A stretch of DNA of 64,000 nucleotides from Apodospora peruviana (taxonomy: Eukaryota; Ascomycota; Sordariomycetes; Sordariales; Lasiosphaeriaceae), in NCBI GenBank assembly GCA_033439685.1, contig JAUEDM010000001.1, positions 558,001 to 622,000 on the forward strand, given 5' to 3'. The position numbers and the translations under genes were made by a program. Positions 46,001 through 56,481 of this stretch are shown piece by piece. Numbering within the stretch: position 1 is the first letter of the stretch; every line of letters starts with the position of its first letter. The notes beneath the pieces are model-generated. The model worked only from the letters and a program-made list of their open reading frames with translations. It was not told the DNA's origin and did no database searches.

Positions 46001-47171
46001 TTTTCGGCTGGGGGGCATCAATAACGGAAAAGAATTCCGCAGCTGCAACCATCGACTTGGACACGGCGATAAGAGGTGTCGAGATACGCTCGAGCGAGAT
46101 GACCATGAGCATGACCGACGTCAAAACGACAATGACGGTGCCAATACTGCTGATCCGTCCCTCGACGTAGGATTTCGTGCCGTACCAAAAAGCGAGTGCA
46201 AAAGCGCCGTAGAGCCCAAAGAAGACCAGACCAAACTGTGTGGCAAACAAAGGCGAAGTAGCACGTCCGGCTTCCTTTGCCTTCTTGACCCATTCGGCAT
46301 ACCGCTTGCTGACGCGGTCTTCGGCGCCGCAGGAGGAGACCATCCGAATCGAACCCAAAGCCTCGGTGGCGACCGAGCTAGCCTTCCCCTCGGCCCGGGT
46401 GAGCTTTGACTGTCCCTTGATGATGAAGGGCAGGATAACACTGAGGACCAGAAGTATGAAGAGAATGACAGAAGACGTCACCAGGGCCAGGGACCAGCTG
46501 AAGGTGAAGGCGACAATGATGGCGGTGACGATGGTAGAGGTGAACTCGAGAAAGGTACCGAGCTTCTCCGAGATGCCTAGCTGTAGCGTGTTGGCAGTGC
46601 CGGTGATGGTGCTCGCGGCGGCACCCGACGGCATGGAATCGAGGACGTGAACGGTCTGGCCGAACAGGCAGCGCAGGTAGTGCAGGCGGATGGCAGCTGA
46701 CATGCGGATACCAATGAGGCGGAAGCAAAACTTGTTGATGTAGTTGAGACCGAAGCGAGCAATGAACAGCGCGAATATGTAGAGCGCCTGCTTGTTGACC
46801 TGCTTCTCAAAGCTCGCTATCATCTCGGGAGTCGGATTAGCGAAGTTGGTGAAGTCGCCCACCAGGCGACCAAAGACGACGTTCATCAGCGGCATGGTAG
46901 TACCGGAGCCGATACTGGCCATTCCGGCGGCGACCATCAGAACGAAATCCCATTTTGTAGCGTAGCTGAAGACACGAATGTAGTCGTTGAAGCCGGCCTC
47001 CCTTTCGGGACGGCCCTTGGCGGGCTTCTCTGGCTCGGCTGACTCTGCTATTGGTGGCTCTGTTGGCTCCGCTGCCTTTAAGGAGGACTTCTCGGAGAGG
47101 ATCTGGCCATGCTTGGGGAGGTTGAGCGAGAATTCGGACTGTGGCGCAGACTGCCTTTCAACACCACCCAT
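43099..47171 (-). CDS. ABC transporter, ABCB/MDR type (full length)
   Basis: A full-size exporter with the order TMD-NBD-TMD-NBD, of the P-glycoprotein/Ste6 class. Such proteins export drugs, lipids or lipopeptides; the substrate is unknown here. Exon 1 is 47171-43185. A short intron (GTATGT...TTGCAG) precedes a 27-nt last exon 43125-43099 coding CQNQALDR, which completes the usual end of the second NBD; 1337 residues in all. The N-terminal 70 residues are polar and charged. NBD1 has Walker A GPSGSGKST near residue 442, signature LSGGQRQR near 602 and Walker B ILILDEATSAID. NBD2 has GASGSGKTS near 1128, LSGGQKQR near 1238 and VLLLDEATSALD. Both ATP sites look intact. An unusual Lys-rich then Asp/Glu-rich insertion (about 465-515) lies between Walker A and the Q-loop of NBD1. 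The linker after NBD1 is acidic. TATA-like TATATGAATGATATATAG lies about 80 bases upstream of the start. Confidence 0.95.
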
Positions 47172-50100
47172 CTTGGCTAGTGGTTGATATCAAGCACTAC
47201 CAGTGGCTGTGTCCATTGATGGGCGGAAGGAGGCAAGTGTATATATGAATGATATATAGAACAAACCCCAACGAAGAAGTAGTCGCTGGCGGCCTATCAC
47301 CCTAAGGACAGTCCGGGAGGCCTCAGCGTACTAGCTGGAACGGAAGATGAAGTGCGGAGTCCGGCTGCTATTATTCTATAAGGAACACTGGTCGCAGTCG
47401 ATGAGATATGTCAGGCTCAAGGCTCTAGGCTCCAGGCAGACGTCTTGGAGAAATATTCATGGAAACGCAATACAAACGATGGTGCAGATCTCGGGAGTCC
47501 AGGCCGAGATGGTGGTGGTGGTAGTGGTGGACGGTAGAGGAGGCTACTACCTAGGTACTTAGGTACGGAATGCTAATGCGGTGTTGCGCGTCACTCGGCC
47601 TGAAGTTGAATCGGTGTGGTTTGATGAACTGGAATCAAGGGAAGCTCTTTGGGAAGACCTTGCGAAGGTTCTGTAGAGTCGTAACTCGTAAAGGAAAATT
47701 CAATTCCCGACTGCTGAGTCTGGAGGAGCCTAGTAGCCAGTAGGGCTGGCTGGATGGACCCTTGGCGACATGAAAGTTCCCGAGTTCCAATCGCAGTCGC
47801 GACCGGTGAACTAGACTTCCCAAGGCCAATTGGTAGAACCCGCGAGTTCGCCGGACCTGCCTAACTGTAACAAGCGCAAGCACGGTACCCGTCAACGTTG
47901 TATTCAGAGGAGTTAAGGTGGGTTATGCCAAGTCATTTAAATCTCTTCCCGTTCGTTGTTGCCTCTTGGTTCAATTGCCCCGGGTCAGCCCACCCGTCAG
48001 CCTCGGGCTCGACCTTTTCTCCGTCCCCGGAGCTCGGCACCAACATGTCCAAACGGCCACAGTTCGGCATTGCGGTGTGAGACGGTGAAAGACAACACCA
48101 ACTCGGATCCGATTTGCGACCATGCGCAAACAATGGGCCGTCGTTGATATACACGTGGGAGTTTAAGACAATAATACCTAAGCATACGGCATGTCCCGGA
48201 AAGCTTCCAGAATCTAGTTCGCTAGATCACCGCCGGCTCTTGGAACCGTTGGCACTATCACCACCTCACAGACTTATGCGGGTATTTCCACCGTCCGAAA
48301 CTCTACCACGTCTTGTCTATGCGGATTAATCACACACCAAGTACCAAAAAAAACATTCGCAGACCGGGCAGACCCCCATCATGACTGTTGTTCGGGATTC
48401 ATTTCCACTGCATACGTCTGGGCTGCCTTGATTGCCGCGTGAATCATTATGATACTCGCCGAGCTCGAGAGACCACATCTGCCACGCGTACGACGATGAT
48501 AGAAATGCCATACCTATTCAGCCTTCGGAACCTCACAGCGGAACGAAAGATATGTCTGTCCCTGACGCCCGGTGAGGACGACGACGTCGTAAAGGCCATT
48601 TGGTTCCGTATAGGTAGGTACGGACACGGGGCACTCAAATAGGTCCTGTTCGGACGGCATTAGCCAATCACGCATGTGTCGGGTGTGCTGACAGGACCGG
48701 AGGTGAGCCGGCGACTTCCACCCGAAAAAACCCACCGACCGGCATTGAGTTCCGGGTTGCAGTGCTTTCGCGAAAATACAAAAGTCAAAAGTCCTCGGCC
48801 TGTCCGCCAGACGGGACCTCCACCACGTGACAAGCTGTCTGGTCTGATTCTCATCGGAGGAGATTGAGGATTCAAGGGTCATAGCGGAGGACGGACCGAA
48901 GATGGATACCACCACAATCTGCACCAAATTCTGTCAAAGCTCTTGCGTTCGTCTGGTGTGCGAAACATCATCTGTTTGTTTGGTCAATCTCAAGGATGGC
49001 CCGTCCTCCCCCTTTCTCGAATTGAGAGCAAGCTTGAAAGGTCGACGGGGATACCCTCCACAAAGACAGCTGCCATCGTTGTCAATCCGCCTGGCAGCTG
49101 AAGCTTAAATAACTGGTCGGTGATTAAGCTATACGCAGTCAGTTGGCTCAATTAAGGAGTATATGCGGCCCAGCTTCAAGGAAGGCATTACCAATATTTC
49201 CAGCCGTGCCCAAACCGTACAGCTTGTGGTTCACAAGATGAATATTGGATATGCCTCATCTTGTTTCCTCCCGTCTCTTGTCGATGGCAATACGCTCATC
49301 GACAATCCAATACTGTGATTCTCTGATCACTAGTCCCTCTTCTGCTTCGACCCCTCGGATCCATACCGGTATTACCACCCCTCATCGATGTTACATCCAG
49401 ATGGGGAATGCGACCTCCTGATAAAATGATAAGTCGCAATGCTGTCACTACTGTGAAGGTTGGGATCACTGAGAATCTTGCCGTCAGCCACAAGGGTTCG
49501 CATGAAACACCGAAACGAGATGTCGATATTTCGAGATTGATCTTATCTTTATTACCAAGGAAATGAGGAATTTGAAAAATATTATTCCGTTGAGGAAAGA
49601 TAAAAATATAATAAATGTCAAGTGAACTGGTGATAGGGATCATAGAAGAAAGCGGGATGAGAGGGGTCCAGAGCGTCCGTGTTGAAGTGATGCGACAAGA
49701 AGAGTGTCCACGGACGTCACCTGTTAAGAAACAACAGATCAGAGCACACAACGAGTGCTGTTGACTGCGACAGTGATGGCTTCTTCTTGCTGCAACGGCT
49801 GGAGAAATCCCTCTCTACAGTCTGTGCGAACTGTCTGTGAACGTGCGTGCTGTGTTGAAGGATCGCCCAGCGGTCAAAGTGCCTCTTCACTGCGAGTTCT
49901 TACCCAAACCAGCCAAGTGCGCCTGCCCAAAAACCCGCCGTCGTCAGTCGAGCTGACACCAACTCGGGGCTAGTGCAGGGGGAAAGAGGGCAGAGATGGA
50001 AGGCTCGAGCCACTTGAGGAACCCCGAGGGCGGGAACCGTGTAGCGCATCGATGCCTTCTTGAGCCACCAGAGAGCCCACCAACCTCTGCCAAGCCGTTT

Positions 50101-51193
50101 CTGTCCCCTGTCCTCGACGGTTCTCCACCGACTCGCCGCCTTTTCTTTTGATCTTCCCTGATCCGGACTGAACCCTACGTCGATTTTAACTAGACTGAGA
50201 AGTTCTTTGCTTTTGGCGTCATGCAGCCAAAAGGAACACACAAGCACAGGGCTGGCATCCAACTTGGGGCTGTCAAAAGTTATTAGGGCCAGTGCCTGCC
50301 TCCTCTCTGACTCTGACAGCTTGATTCTCTCTCCTGTCCTCTCCCTCTTGGCCCACACTCGTAGTTGCGATCGAGTCCGACTCCAACGACCTCGTCGAAC
50401 CTGACATCTCTGACCCGTCTGAGTTGAGTCTGTGCATTGGCTTGCCCAGACCCCATTCGACTCACCGGGCAACTTCTCCTCTCCTTCCGCAGCAACAGTG
50501 TTTGGCCGTCTGCTGAAATCCACTTCTTATCATCTGTCGGGTCTAATCAACCGCCTGACTACCTAATCCACCTCAACTTTGGCTCCTCCTCCCGGTCCGT
50601 GTTTTGTCGGTCAATATTGCCGGAGCGTCGTCGTCAACTCCTCTCCCATCTTTCGGTGTTTGGTGTCGGAGCCTCACAGGACAGCCACTTGGAGGCGTCG
50701 AACGCGCATCAGCCTAAAAACTTAATACCCTTCACTACTCCTGATCCGGGGCCCAAAGTCCGGGTCGTGCACGATCAACCTCGTTTCGCGGCGCCGTCGA
50801 TCACTGATTGGACCACTCCGTGCTCCGTTCCTGAACCGGCCCTGCAGCACATCCTCCGACTTCGAGAAGCTTACAGCAGCTCTGCAAACACGCCGGCACA
50901 CTAAAGGCGCTGTGGACCCTCGTTTTGTTCATCATCACATCCTCTCGGTTGTCAACTTGTTTTACTGTCGACTACGTTAGCGACCTGCAAACTGCTGCCC
51001 ATATCTGATCAACACTGGTATTCATTCAAATCTGCCTGCGGGTTCACTGGGAAACCTTCACCTGCGCGCCGGTGTACTCTTGTTACGACGAGGGAGAGTT
51101 CCGCTGTGATAGCAGCCTTTCACCTCCTTTAAACCAGTCTCACAAACCAATCACCACAATCGTCTCGACGGAGTCGTCCACCACGAAGCAAGT
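47172..51193. other. Long gene-poor region upstream of ABC and 51194 genes
   Basis: Four kb between two divergent genes. Open frames up to 207 codons (minus 49900-50523) and 155 codons (plus 50437-50904) exist but overlap on opposite strands and show no family signature. The last 1.4 kb is pyrimidine-rich and may be a long leader of the gene at 51194. A CCTAGGTACTTAGGTA motif is at 47549-47565. Confidence 0.45.
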
Positions 51194-52408
51194 ATGGGCG
51201 GGTTGATACCTCTCATGCTCACATCGAGCGGTGGTCGTTCGAGCTTCATATCACCACACGCGCTGCCTGCACGCCACTCTAGCCTGGACGCTACGCAGAC
51301 GGGAAGACCAGCGAACTCCGGCAGGCGACTATCATATACTCCACCAGCTAACCTTCCAGTTCTGCCACACACGCATGCGGAATGGAAACGGGAAGTCGCC
51401 GATATCAAGCGACTGCACTTTGGCAAGCGGTGGCGCGTATGTTCGGCCAAGTGTAACGAGATCCTTGACAACATCAAGGATACCACCAATGCCGAGCCCG
51501 TCTTCCTCATCTACCTTCATTTCTACGCGGCGACTTCGATGGAGATTTGCGCGCGGCCTCTCCCTCCGACATCACCTTTCCGGACCAGCCTACTGCAGCA
51601 AGCACGCAGTCATTTTGAGCGTGCCTCTTCACTCATCACAGCTGCCGAGGAGTCCGCCTTGAGGAAGCTTCGACCAGGATCGGTTAATTCCTCGCGGGGC
51701 TATAATTGCCACTCGCCCTCTGAATCACTGAGCTCGCAATCTAGCTCCCTGGCTAGCTCACGGTCATGGACGCCTGTCTCTCAAGTCTCGTCACCGACTA
51801 CCTCTGTTTACTCTTTCGAGGACCTCTCCGCCAAGTCACAATTCGCATCGCCTGTGAAGCGAGTCAAGAAGGTGTCTTTCTCTCTTCCGCACGAACAGCA
51901 CATCGAGCCGGAGCCCGTCAAGGTCCAACCAATCCCTCGAGCTGGGCCTCTTGTCCGGCCAGACTCGCCTACGCTGGGCTTCGATGACGAGTGCTTTCAG
52001 ACCGCAGCGGCTGTGCGACAGGACCTGCCTGATCTACCCAAGCCCAAGTTTGAAGAGGTCGAGCTTCCGCTAAGGAACATGTCGGAGCCCGAGCAAATTG
52101 CTCTTGGAGAGGACGCTTTCTTTATTGCGCGCTCAGTAGATCGCTACTGCGACCACCTGTCAGCCCTCAGGGTTCAACTGACCCGACACACCGCATACCT
52201 GGACGATATGCTTTCGGAGAAGGTCATCCACACCCCACGCGCCCTTGCCGAGACGTCGAGCTCGCGCACCAGCCTCGGCGCCGACCTGCGTGCTCTCGAT
52301 AAGCAAGCGCGCATCGAGCGGCTCCGCGCGAACGGATGGCAGCGGAAGCGGTTCGATGCGCGGAGGTACGAAGAGCTCTACGACACCGTCATGGCAGAGC
52401 TGGCTTGA
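51194..52408 (+). CDS. Conserved-type hypothetical protein, Ser-rich
   Basis: I do not recognise a named family. One uninterrupted exon encodes 404 residues from the ATG at 51194. Residues 55-150 are helical with a TPR-like look (EWKREVADIKRLHFGKRW, later SLLQQARSHFERASSLI). Residues 150-210 are Ser-rich and probably disordered. A short basic patch (VKRVKKVSFSL) and a Pro/Glu-rich stretch follow. The last 110 residues are again helical and charged (LRALDKQARIERLR, RRYEELYDTVMAELA). No signal peptide, TM segment or catalytic motif is visible. The length and the composition of the conserved-looking ends argue for a real gene. A long pyrimidine-rich leader precedes it. Confidence 0.75.
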   Translation: MGGLIPLMLTSSGGRSSFISPHALPARHSSLDATQTGRPANSGRRLSYTPPANLPVLPHTHAEWKREVADIKRLHFGKRWRVCSAKCNEILDNIKDTTNAEPVFLIYLHFYAATSMEICARPLPPTSPFRTSLLQQARSHFERASSLITAAEESALRKLRPGSVNSSRGYNCHSPSESLSSQSSSLASSRSWTPVSQVSSPTTSVYSFEDLSAKSQFASPVKRVKKVSFSLPHEQHIEPEPVKVQPIPRAGPLVRPDSPTLGFDDECFQTAAAVRQDLPDLPKPKFEEVELPLRNMSEPEQIALGEDAFFIARSVDRYCDHLSALRVQLTRHTAYLDDMLSEKVIHTPRALAETSSSRTSLGADLRALDKQARIERLRANGWQRKRFDARRYEELYDTVMAELA

Positions 52409-53398
52409 ATCGACGATGTATGAATCATTTCAGACGACGAACGAATGATAATGACGACGATAACAAACGACTTTGTTTTTAAGGAGAATGATCCACGTTT
52501 TTATGATTTCAAACAAGACACGAACCAAAACAAGCAGAACACGACGGTGTATATTCATGTTTATTTATATACTGTACTATCACAGACTCTTGTACATGTA
52601 CCTACTACTGTTATCGCTATCCATGTATGGCTATAGGAAAGAACCATCAAGGAGGAAATCTAATGGTAAAGCAGGTGTGACTTTATTGGGCGGACGGGCA
52701 CGGCGGATGGGCGGATGGGTGGAACAGACTGGCAGCGGGGAGTTACGGGGTGCTATTTTGCTATAGGGTTGAGAATTCGAGATGTCTTCTCACAGATAAT
52801 ACAGGAAGTTGTTTCTCATCTATGGATATTTTCTTCGTGACTATTCTGCCTTACCGTTGTGGTATGATCAAAGGAGGTGATAAGCTCCAACCAAACATAG
52901 GAGTTCAGTAAATTGATTGGACAATGTGATCCATACAGCAGCCCATCATCCCCAAGTAAGTTCCTGTAGAATTGCCCCGTAGCCCGAGATAGGTATCGGG
53001 AGAGATTAAAAAAAGCCGCAAGAGAAGTGTTTCTGCAGCATGCAGATCCGTTGCCCACATATCATAGTTCTCCCGCTGCCCGCCGACGTATGTACGTCCG
53101 GCAATAGCAGTTGGTAGGTCTGGACTTGTGTACAAAATGTCGGGATTTTTCCTTGGTTTTGTATCTCCGGGGAGAAGCTCTGTCCCACACCCAACGATAT
53201 AAATGCAACAACTGATAAGATAATATCTTTCGTAATCCTTATCACTTTGATATCCTCGGGACATCTTTCCCATCCTCTACAGATTTTCCTCTTTTTACAC
53301 GTCCTCTTTTGTCTCAATCGGTTTTTTTTTTTTGGTTTTTTTACCGACTTGTACGGACGGTACTTGGGTCAGTCAGTGACATATAAGCCGCTGCTGCG
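52409..53398. other. Intergenic region, no gene seen
   Basis: About 1 kb holding the 3' flank of the preceding gene and the promoter of the SDR gene, with a 10-T run at 53321-53331. Open frames of 60-122 codons lack support. Confidence 0.5.
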
Positions 53399-54668
53399 AT
53401 GGATACGACTGTCGACTTTAGCCCGTACCGCCAGGACGGCAAGCTTGTGAGTGTGATAACCGCATCTAAAAGTCAGAGAGAGAGATTTACCATAATATAG
53501 CATGGCTTCGTATGTGTAGTCGCCGGAGCCTCGCAACCAGTTGGACAGGCGATCATTGAGGAACTTGCTGGTGAGTTGTTCTTAACTGCCTCTAGCTCAA
53601 TCGCAGGTTTTACGACTTATACGATTACTTATTACCATCTTTACAGCTCACGGAGCAGCGTCCATCTACGGTATTTCTTTCTCTCCCATCCTCACCTCCC
53701 TCCCTACCTTACAATCCACCCACAACTAACAAACTGTCTTTGTATATATAAAAAGCCTGCGACAAAACAGCAACAGACTCCTCCCTCACCAATCTCATAT
53801 CCAGCCTCTCGTCCGCCCATCCAAACACGAAAATTATTCCGTATCCATTCAACGTTGCCAAGGAAGATGAAACCTTATCTCTGATCGACGAAGTCTTGAA
53901 TGCGTTCGGTCGGCTAGATGTATGGGTCTGTTCCTCCGGCCTGCTCGGGCCACCCTCGATCCACGAAACCACGGCAGATGACTTGACAAAAGTGTTTGAA
54001 GCGCACTCCCTTGCACCATTCTTTGCGCTCAAGCACGCTCCGGCCGCGATGGGGAAACTGCTTACGGAGAAACAGACGTACCCCAACGCCGCACCGAAAA
54101 CGCAGCAGTATGGGTCCATCATTGTCATCAGTAGTGTGGCGTCGACGTACGGAGGCTGCTGGGGCCCCGCGTATACCATGTCTGCGCATGCTGCGCTCGG
54201 TGTGGTCAGGGCCGGTGTCGCGGTGCTGAAGGGCAGCAGGTCAAATGTGAGGATCAATTGTATTAGTCCCGGGCAGCTTGATGTGGGCGTGGATCTGCAT
54301 GGGATGGATATGAGGGGGATGACGGCGCAGTTTCCGCCTGCTAGGATGCAAGAGCGGCAGGTAAGTTCTTCACACTTTAGGGGGTTTGTTAGGGGGGATG
54401 ATGATGATGGCTGACTACCTTATCGGGTTGTTAATAGGAACAAGAAAAGATTATTGGGCTGGAGAGGGCAGGTCGGCCGCAGGAGGTTGCGAGAGTAGCT
54501 GGGTTTCTGGCCAGCGGATTCTCCTCGTACGTGACTGGGGCGAATTTGGTTGTTGACGGGGGAGCATCGTGAGTTCCTTTTTTCTCTTTTCTCACTCAGT
54601 TGGAATTGGAATTGGAAGCTGACGATAATGATGACAGGGCCATGAATCCCATGACCATCCCGATCTGA
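53399..54668 (+). CDS. Short-chain dehydrogenase/reductase, atypical active site
   Basis: SDR-fold protein of 302 residues. Exons are 53399-53446, 53501-53570, 53647-53670 (24 nt), 53756-54360, 54438-54568 and 54638-54668. The Rossmann start is VAGASQPVGQAI rather than the usual TGxxxGIG but keeps Gly positions. Catalytic Ser174 is in VISSVAS and Tyr187 in AYTMSAHA. The Lys expected four residues after Tyr is Ala191. VRINCISPGQLD and the C-terminal GRPQEVARVAGFLASGFSSYVTGANLVVDGGAS are classic SDR features, so the fold is intact. Without the lysine, normal hydride-transfer chemistry would be impaired; it may be a binding or regulatory protein or use a different mechanism. The 24-nt exon is required to keep frame between strand and helix. 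Cytidine deaminase lies 450 bases downstream on the same strand. Confidence 0.87.
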
Positions 54669-55114
54669 AGTCTGCCAGTCAAACTGACAGACGGAATGAT
54701 CTCATGACTGTGGACACTGGACAGGGGAAGCTAGACCGCAAGACGAAGGCGGTAAAGGTAACGGATCCGGCCGATAAGATAAGCTGCTATCCCAGATGGG
54801 ATGGGCCTCGGAATGGCGGGGTAGCTTCTCCCCCCAAGGAGCAAAGGGCAAGGGAGAGCACTGGGGGAGCTTTAAATACCTGGGATGGGTTGGTTAAGAC
54901 CGAGCTCGTCGTGTAAGACGCCTTTGTTTCGAAGGACAACCAACTCAAACTTACGGGTTACTTTATATACGGCGTCGTTATTATTTAAACCTTGAAAATC
55001 TTGCCAGTTTCGGTTGTTTGCTTTGTACACCAACTCAACACACCTCGATCCGTACATTCCGCCACCTCAACCCGTTCTTACACCCAAGTAATACAACCAC
55101 ATACCGTATTCGAG
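54669..55114 (+). promoter_or_regulatory. Promoter region of cytidine deaminase gene
   Basis: The 446 bases before the ATG hold two TATA-like sites, TTTAAATAC near 54873 and TTTATATAC at 54962-54970. The second lies about 150 bases before the start. Confidence 0.4.
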
Positions 55115-55680
55115 ATGGCAGAAATAACAATAACCTCCAGCAGCGACACCGCAGCCGTCACCAAAAGCTGCCAAGAATTTGGGCTCACCGAAACCGAATT
55201 CCACGAACTCCTGACTAAAGTAAAAGCCGCGAAGCAAACATCCTACAGCCCATACAGCAATTTCCGTGTGGGAGCGGTCCTGCTGACCCATTCGGGGGCC
55301 TATATCTCAGGCGCAAACGTCGAGAACGCAAGCTACCCCGTCACGACGTGTGCTGAGCGCGTAGCCTTCGGCAAGGCCATCACCGAGGGACATAGGGGTT
55401 TCAAAGCGGTTGCTGTTGCTACGGATATCAGTCCGCCGGCGAGTCCTTGCGGGATGTGTAGGCAATGTATCCGCGAGTTTTGCGACGTTAGTATACCGAT
55501 TATCATGTTTGATGGGGAGGATAAGTATACCATTATGAGGCTTGAGACGGTACCTACCTACCATAACTTCCGGTTTAGGTGATATGATGCTAATAAACCG
55601 TATAGCTTCTCCCGCTGTCGTTTGGTCCCGAGTCGTTAGGTGTTCAGTCTCAGATTAGGCAAGTTCAGGTGCTTCTATAA
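55115..55680 (+). CDS. CDD1: Cytidine deaminase
   Basis: Pyrimidine-salvage enzyme that converts cytidine and deoxycytidine to uridine and deoxyuridine. Exon 1 is 55115-55549. A phase-0 intron (GTACCT, GCTAATAAACC branch region, TATAG) follows and exon 2 is 55606-55680, 169 residues in all. Substrate-binding NFRVG is at 49-53. The zinc and catalytic motif is Cys79-Ala-Glu81, with Cys112 and Cys115 in PCGMCRQ, as in the homotetrameric class. Reading through the intron gives VPTYHNFRFR and a stop, whereas splicing gives LLPLSFGPES, the conserved end of the family, so the spliced form is preferred. The extra 14 residues after GPES are not conserved in the family as I know it. ATG 55115 is the first that fits family length. 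Confidence 0.94.
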
Positions 55681-56481
55681 GTGGTTTGATAGTGTGGTGA
55701 ACCCGCGCTTGATGTATATACTTATTAGCCATCTCTTGCGTTATCAAACAAGGAATACTTTGACTGTATTTGCGATTTTGGTTTCATATTTAGGTTAGCA
55801 TTAGGTGCACACTGGATACGATCATGTATACCTTATATAGTAGGCCATATGGATGGTTGGATGGATGGATGGATGGATATATCTTGAATATTACCTGGCT
55901 CCGGGGTTCAAATTAGGAAGGGCCTTATTTACATAGAAGTCTCGCGATTTGTTATTTATTCGATTCCCGGAGGGTTGGAGGGACCTACCGTCGAGTACAC
56001 ACATATCCTCGCTCACCTTAAGGAGCTAAGTAGGGAGGAAGGGAGGTTATGTAATAAACTTAAGGTAGGTATGTCACGAACAAAACAAGACCTGGAGATT
56101 TCATGATAACACGCTCCGTCTTCCATTCTCTAGCTATGCCACGAATCTACATAGCTCCGTACAATTGAGTGATGAGGGCATATACAGTCCGAGAAGATCC
56201 CCTATTCGAAGATGACCGAGGCGCCTAAACATCTAGGAAACACCTATAAGTGAGGCCAGAAATGCCTCCACTATGACCAGCAAATGACCCAACCAACACT
56301 AGCCTGGGTATGATGCAAAATTAAAAAACACAACTCCAACAAGATCACCAGCCCTTTATGCTTCCGTACTGAGTCCCTTCAACTCCTTGATGACTTGAAA
56401 TCCACTCCATATGCTCTTCCGTAACTCTCAAACCTACTCCGACATTGGTTCCTATACTAGTTTGTTTAGGTTTTGCTGAGA
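55681..56481. other. Convergent 3' region with GGAT microsatellite
   Basis: About 0.8 kb between facing gene ends. Five GGAT units lie at 55859-55878. No gene is seen. Confidence 0.55.
55859..55878 (+). repeat. (GGAT)5 microsatellite
   Basis: Five perfect GGAT units, preceded by two imperfect ones from 55851. Confidence 0.95.

Noticed and set aside
48514..48927. 137-codon minus-strand open frame with a protein-like C-terminal end
   Set aside because: Suggestive composition but no homology I can name, and shorter frames overlap it on the plus strand.
49900..50523. 207-codon minus-strand open frame
   Set aside because: Low-complexity, charged composition in a CT-rich region with overlapping plus-strand frames; kept only as part of the gap finding.
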